Part shown: piece by piece, positions 59,422-64,000 of the stretch | How positions within the stretch are numbered: the stretch's first letter is position 1 | Layout of the letters: the number at the start of each line of letters is the position of its first letter | Assembly (NCBI RefSeq): GCF_051106095.1 | Contig: NC_135786.1 | Coordinates: 16,080,501-16,144,500, forward strand | Length of the DNA: 64,000 nt | Direction: 5' to 3' | DNA from: Pogona vitticeps | Taxonomy: Eukaryota; Chordata; Lepidosauria; Squamata; Agamidae | Notes under the pieces: model-generated | Database searches by the model: none | What the model saw: only the letters and a program-made list of their open reading frames with translations | Told to the model about the DNA's origin: nothing | Position numbers and translations under genes: made by a program

Positions 59422-59551
59422 CAGTGGTTCCCAACCTCGGGTACCCAGATGAACTGTAACTCCCAGAAAACCTGGCCAGTGCAGGTAGTGGTGAAGGCTT
59501 CTGGGAGGTGCAATTCAAGAACTTTTAGGGACCCAAAGTTGGGAAACACTG
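59422..59551. mobile_element. hAT-type MITE
   Basis: CAGTGGTTCCCAACCTCGG opens and GGGAAACACTG closes the element. The flanking 8-bp duplication is GTCTAAAG (59414-59421 and 59552-59559). It has the same internal aactcccagaa palindrome as the copy at 38710 and lies in the RBM38 intron. Confidence 0.88.
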
Positions 59552-60654
59552 GTCTAAAGCATCTGAAGGGCCAAAGCTTCTGCATCTATAGCGTAAGGTG
59601 CTAGTGAGTCAGGAAAATGCTACAAACCCAAGTATTGGGTTGGAAGGAGTATTTTGTGCAGCAGAAAAACACTATGGACAATTAGGGAGAATCACACTGG
59701 CGAATATGTATGGATCTAAGAGGAAATTTCAGTTAGTTTTACTTCTAACACATATACCCTACTCTTTTTCTGAGGAAACTTTCATCTTCCCTTTATTCCT
59801 AACAAGCCTGGGAGGTTAAGCTGCCCAGTGCACAACAGTTTTTAGACTAGATGAAGACTAGGAGGAAATCTGGTTTCCTCTCTCCACTGTACCCCAAAAC
59901 TCACTGGATGACCACAGAGGCCATTTGCTCTGTCCCAGTTTGACTTCCTCTCAGTACTATAACAAGAATAAAATGGAGAAGAGACAAGCCACATTGGCCA
60001 CCTTGACCTCACTGAAGGAAAGCTGAAATATAAATGCTGCTACTAAATAAATGAACTATTAAACACTTTCCATACTCCAGCTCTGAAACCAAATGGTACT
60101 AATCTGGGGTGCAGGCCTAGCCACCCCCTTGCTCACCCTACCAGTCTGGGCAAAGACGGGAACACTTGAGCATGCACCTGTTGTAAGCAGCACCTGTTCA
60201 CCCAACTGCCTCAGCCCAAGCTGCCTGCTTCCTTGCACTAGTCACATTTCGTGGTTACTCTTAAAACGCTTAATAGTTAATGACATCTCTACAGGCAGGC
60301 AGTGCCAGGGCACCACCATCTCCTTCAACGGCATGGCATTTCACAAAAATGCAGCTTACAGTTGGCAACAGGCCAAGAGGAAGCCACAATTCATCTTATT
60401 TCTCACATGTGCACCTCTCCCTTTGCCTGAACAAACGCGCCACATCCCTTCCGGCCTCACAACCCTGTCAGGTCAGCTGGCCCGCAAGGGAGGGCAGGAC
60501 TCTCCCTGAGCAATTTATAAAACTAGAGAGTGTAAAACTCGAGTGTCAGTTCTGCAGCTTTTAGGGCTTAGATGTTGGGAACAAACTTAATAATACTGGG
60601 CCCTAGCCTCCCCATTCTGTTCGCAGAATGTCTGCAGAAAAATGTGTCACGTTA

Positions 60655-60810
60655 CATTAGTGGGTGGGGAGTGTTGGGGGATTTTTTAGTGGGTGGGGAG
60701 TGTTTGGGGAATTTTATGTGTGTGCATGTGTCTGGTCTCTGGGTGTCTGTGAATTTCATTGTATGGGTATACTGTGTATATACTTACAATGACAATAAAT
60801 AGACACAAAT
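60655..60810 (+). mobile_element. LINE 3' UTR fragment, same family as 8.9 kb
   Basis: agtgggtggggagtgttt, attttatgtgtgtgcatgtg, tctggtctctgggtgtctgt, gaatttcattgtatggg, cttacaatgacaataaa. Near-identical to the minus-strand copy at 8890-9050. It contains only the untranslated end. Confidence 0.65.
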
Positions 60811-60986
60811 TTTAAAAAATTAAGTACTGGGGCAGGAAAACACAAGCACTACCTGAACCCATGCTATTTTGGATAGAGTGGGCCCAACATATTCTGCTCC
60901 TTGAGACAAATGACCAGATGCCATTCCCTTGCATGTGCATGTAGGCACACCTGGCATATGCAGAACTAAGCAGACTGCCAAGTGTA

Positions 60987-61411
60987 CAGTGGTGCCTCGC
61001 TTAGCGAGTGCTTCGCTATGCGATGAATTCGCATAGCGAGGGGGTCCGGGCCATCGCTGGAGCATTCGCTCAGCGATGGCCCCTATGGCGATTTTTCGCT
61101 TTGCGATGATCGCTAAGCGATTCGCTTAGCGATCTTCGCAAAATGAAGCGGGGGAGAACAGCTGATCGGCGGTTCCAAAATGGCCGCCGGAAGGTCCGCG
61201 CCGCATTTTCGCGCCCTGCCCTCGCTTACCGAAGGCGTGAAAATGGCGGCGCTATGGGACAACATTGCTTAACGGTGAGTTTTCAAGCCATAGGAACGCA
61301 TTGAACGAAGTTCAATGCGTTTCTATGGCTTTTTTAGTCCCGTTTAGCGATGTTTTCGCATAGCGAAGGTTAATCCGGAACGGATTAACCTCGCTATGCG
61401 AGGCACCACTG
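60987..61411. mobile_element. Tigger-like MITE, GC-rich subfamily
   Basis: CAGTGGTGCCTCGCTTAGCGAG ... CCTCGCTATGCGAGGCACCACTG with TA flanks (60985-60986, 61412-61413), 425 bp. Inner arms repeat gcgatgaattcgcatagcgagg-like blocks. The centre is CpG-rich. A half copy lies at 35388. Confidence 0.87.
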
Positions 61412-61904
61412 TATCTTACTTTAATAATGAAGACAGGGCAGCATCCTTCATAGGACATGAAATCAGCAGCCTAATTTACAGGCTGTGTGCTCATCTCTCC
61501 TCCATCACTTTGCCACGGCTTTGCTTGTCCCTGCATCTGCTGCCTCACTCTGCCTAATGGCAGGGCCAGCCCTGAACCTAGTTGTGGAGAACGCATACTA
61601 TGTGGAATTTGTTTCCCCCAGGGATCCTGTTTTCTTTCTAAGTTTCACGTCTTACAGAAACTCAGGTGATCATCTCAGAAGGGGAGGTGGCCAAATTGGC
61701 TAGGTTCAGTTGTTTACTCACGCCAAAAAATTCTCCACCATGCTAACAGCAGCCCTGTTACACCTGAAACCAAGGAGGACGAAAAAAAAATGCTCCACCT
61801 GGAAGGCAGCGAGACCTTCGAAGGCTGAGCATGAAAGTCTGCAGAGGAACCTGTAAACAACTGCATCTCACTTTAATGGTCTGCCTACTGAAGCTATATA
61901 GGCA

Positions 61905-61990
61905 TCAGACAAAATGGACTGCAAAATCTCGTGCCAAATAGAACCTGCTAGTTTTTAGGGTGCCACAAGACTCTTTGCTGTTTTTATTCT
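61905..61990 (+). mobile_element. Decayed second-lineage tail
   Basis: catcagacaaaatggactgc ... ctcgtgccaaatagaacctg, then tttttagggtgccacaagactctttg. The closing motif (ggtgccacaaga.tcttt) also occurs at 9475-9496. The ribozyme core is barely recognisable here. Confidence 0.4.
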
Positions 61991-64000
61991 CTCTCTCTTC
62001 ATCAAGGACAGTGCTTTTAACATATTCACTTTTAACCACTCCTATAACTGATCTTCATTAACACAAAAAAAGGCTGAAACATTTCAGTCCAAAGACTAAA
62101 GTAGCCTTGGATGTTCAAGGAATGTTGGAACCAACACTAAAGCTTTTTTTTTTGCTGGTTGTTCCAACAGGACGTTAAGAGAGGCAACTGCCAAACGTGT
62201 TGCCTGGGAGAGATCCTGGTGCTCAGTAAAGAGAAAAGGGCACCATGCTAGCCAAGACTGGTCGGTGTAACTGCGCCACTCTTTCCAGCCTGCATCTTCG
62301 GTGTTTAAACCATCCACTGGAGCGGAATATGCTGACATTCTTGCTTACTGATGCTTGCAAGGGTGATATATATTAAATATCCCCCACCTTGCTGTCCTGA
62401 CTCCACTGGTCTCCCAGTCCCTGTCTCTTGGCAACCGAAAAACAATTCATAATGTTCACTGTCACATGATTAACTGAAACTCTGATGGTTCCTACTAGGG
62501 ACACTAATGCTACAGACATATAACACTGACTGCTTCCTGCAAAGCATATATAGAGGCAACCCCATTGCACAGCTTCTGCCCATACACCACCTTTCTGGCT
62601 AAAGTGACCTGTACCCAAAGTTACCAAGAAAACTACAACACTGAGTGGGTTATAAAAGGTTCACCCAATTTAGTGTTTCGTTAATCAGGTACAAACAGCA
62701 AACTATTTCTTGAAGGTCAAAAGCTAGACATGGAAGCCATATGCCGTCTGTCCTTGCATCTCAGGATTTAAGGTATACTGCATCAGTCAGTGGAAGCCCA
62801 AGTAAGCCATCAGGGCCAATGATCACTGACAATTCAGACACCTGAATTTAAGTACATGCATGCACATACAATATCTACAGTAGGAAGGCCAATAGTCTCA
62901 AGGCAGATGGAGTCACATATTGCCGAAACCTGATGGTGGCATAAGGCCAACCAAAGGCCACTTCTCTGACCCCAATAGAAATTGCTTTTTTGAGAGCAAA
63001 CCTTGGTCTTAACACTATGTCCCTCTGCATGAAACATGCTGTTTGGGCCCAATTAAAACTGCACCTTCACGGCAGACAGATGCATCATGCCTGGTAGAGG
63101 AATGCTGTCGAAAATAACATCCACTATGACCTCTCCGTTTTCAAGCTGTAATTTTTAGATACTGCTCAGCTCACCCTTATCACAGTGTGAGTAGCAATGT
63201 CACTGGTCACAAGGAGCATGAAGCAGCAGGGCAGCTATTCACATGACAAGAGGAATCCAGCCAAATCCAAGCAGTCAAGCGTTACATCCCAGGACGGCTG
63301 CTTTCTGTGTCACTCTCACTGAAGGTGGCACTTTCAGCTTTGACTCTCGTGAAAGCCAGCTCATTAAGCCCATTGTAACAAGTGATAATGATTTACACAG
63401 CATTATCGGTATGCATTTCACAACCGACAACAGGTCAAGTCTCCTCCCCCAAAACAGCACAAGAAAATTGGCACAGGGGAAAAACAGAAAAGAGGTGAAG
63501 CAAGGATACAGCCAGACCTGGATCTGCTGTTATTTATTCCAGTTGTTCTAGGAAAGACTTTTGTTACTGCTTGCCATGCCTCATTCCTTGAAAAGGCGGT
63601 TGCGGGGGGGGGGGGGCTACGAGCAATTACTTTCTTCCACTCATCACTCTAGCTTGTTGTTTTTCCACCAGTTCTTCCTTTTTTTTCTTAACTGTTCAAA
63701 AAAACAGTTAAAGAAAGGGGGGGACCAAACAGAATAGCCAAGAAGCACCTTCTGATTGCTAGTATGATAAGCCCCCCTGTCCAGAGACAGCCTCTGCCAC
63801 ATGGACAAAGGCATCCGTTCCCTGATAAAGCATCTCTAGATGTGTGGGACTTCAGGTCCTATCACCTCAGCTGTGCAGCCAGCAATTAGGAATGGTGGAT
63901 ATTGTAGTGTGACACATTTAGACGGTTTCAGGCTATGAGGAGGCTGAACTAGGACTTGAGACAGAGAGATTGCATCAAAGATTTCTTGCAAAGAGGAGAG

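Larger units (their letters stand above)
46522..64000 (-). other. RBM38: RBM38 last intron (open at right edge)
   Basis: This lies upstream of the RBM38 last exon on the coding strand. I looked on the minus strand for the conserved RRM exons (RNP1 wording KSRGYGFVTM, the [22 protein letters not shown] block, and the short GVQQLHPTLIQR exon) and found none. The segment is therefore read as one intron of at least 17.5 kb, with the RRM exons beyond the window. It contains an L2 LINE, Sauria and other tRNA SINEs, hAT and Tigger-like MITEs and microsatellites, all listed separately. Between these it is unique AT-rich DNA with no other gene that I can support. Confidence 0.7.

Overview
The window looks like nuclear DNA of a squamate reptile (lizard or snake). 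The evidence is its repeat content: several RTE/Bov-B LINE copies, Sauria-type tRNA SINEs whose 3' ends resemble Bov-B, Penelope-like retroelement tails, L2/CR1-clade LINE ends, and many short hAT-like and Tigger-like (TA-flanked) inverted-repeat elements. There are no bacterial-style operons. Nearly every long open frame is either repeat-derived or the antisense shadow of a repeat. The species cannot be named from this sequence.

Only one host gene is supported. The last coding exon of RBM38 (an RNA-binding protein, also called RNPC1 or SEB4) lies on the minus strand at 46218-46521. Its 3' UTR runs down to a poly(A) signal near 45022. The sequence from 46522 to the right edge is read as the long last intron. 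I could not find the RRM-coding exons in it, so they probably lie beyond base 64000. Everything left of about 45000 reads as the intergenic region downstream of RBM38.

Layout. 1-13 kb: mostly unique AT-rich DNA with Penelope-like tails (3.5 and 7.4-8.0 kb; two of them are inverted pairs), an L2-type LINE end (5.8-6.3 kb), a tRNA SINE (5.2 kb) and a LINE 3' end of uncertain clade (8.9-9.3 kb). 13.6-17.5 kb: Bov-B fragments, including a 5'-complete copy flanked by an 11-bp target duplication that has an uninterrupted endonuclease frame but has lost the reverse-transcriptase core. 20.4-21.2 kb: unidentified coding-like debris. 23-29 kb: unique DNA, a CT/GT microsatellite, a hAT MITE split by another insertion, and a LINE tail. 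29.2-32.9 kb: Bov-B, a Penelope-like 3' end with a GIY-YIG fragment, and an older RTE remnant. 34-41 kb: Tigger-like MITEs, a CR1 end, a perfect hAT MITE, and a Sauria SINE holding an 892-bp TG...CA element. 45-46.5 kb: RBM38. 47-64 kb: intron with an L2 LINE, SINEs and MITEs.

The most notable signal is that the Penelope-like tails carry a recognisable hammerhead-ribozyme core at several independent positions on both strands. A second, more decayed set of tails has the same kind of core with a different stem II. Other points worth a look are the internally deleted Bov-B, the nested TG...CA element, and hAT MITEs that spread a ZNF143-like ACTACAACTCCCAG motif.
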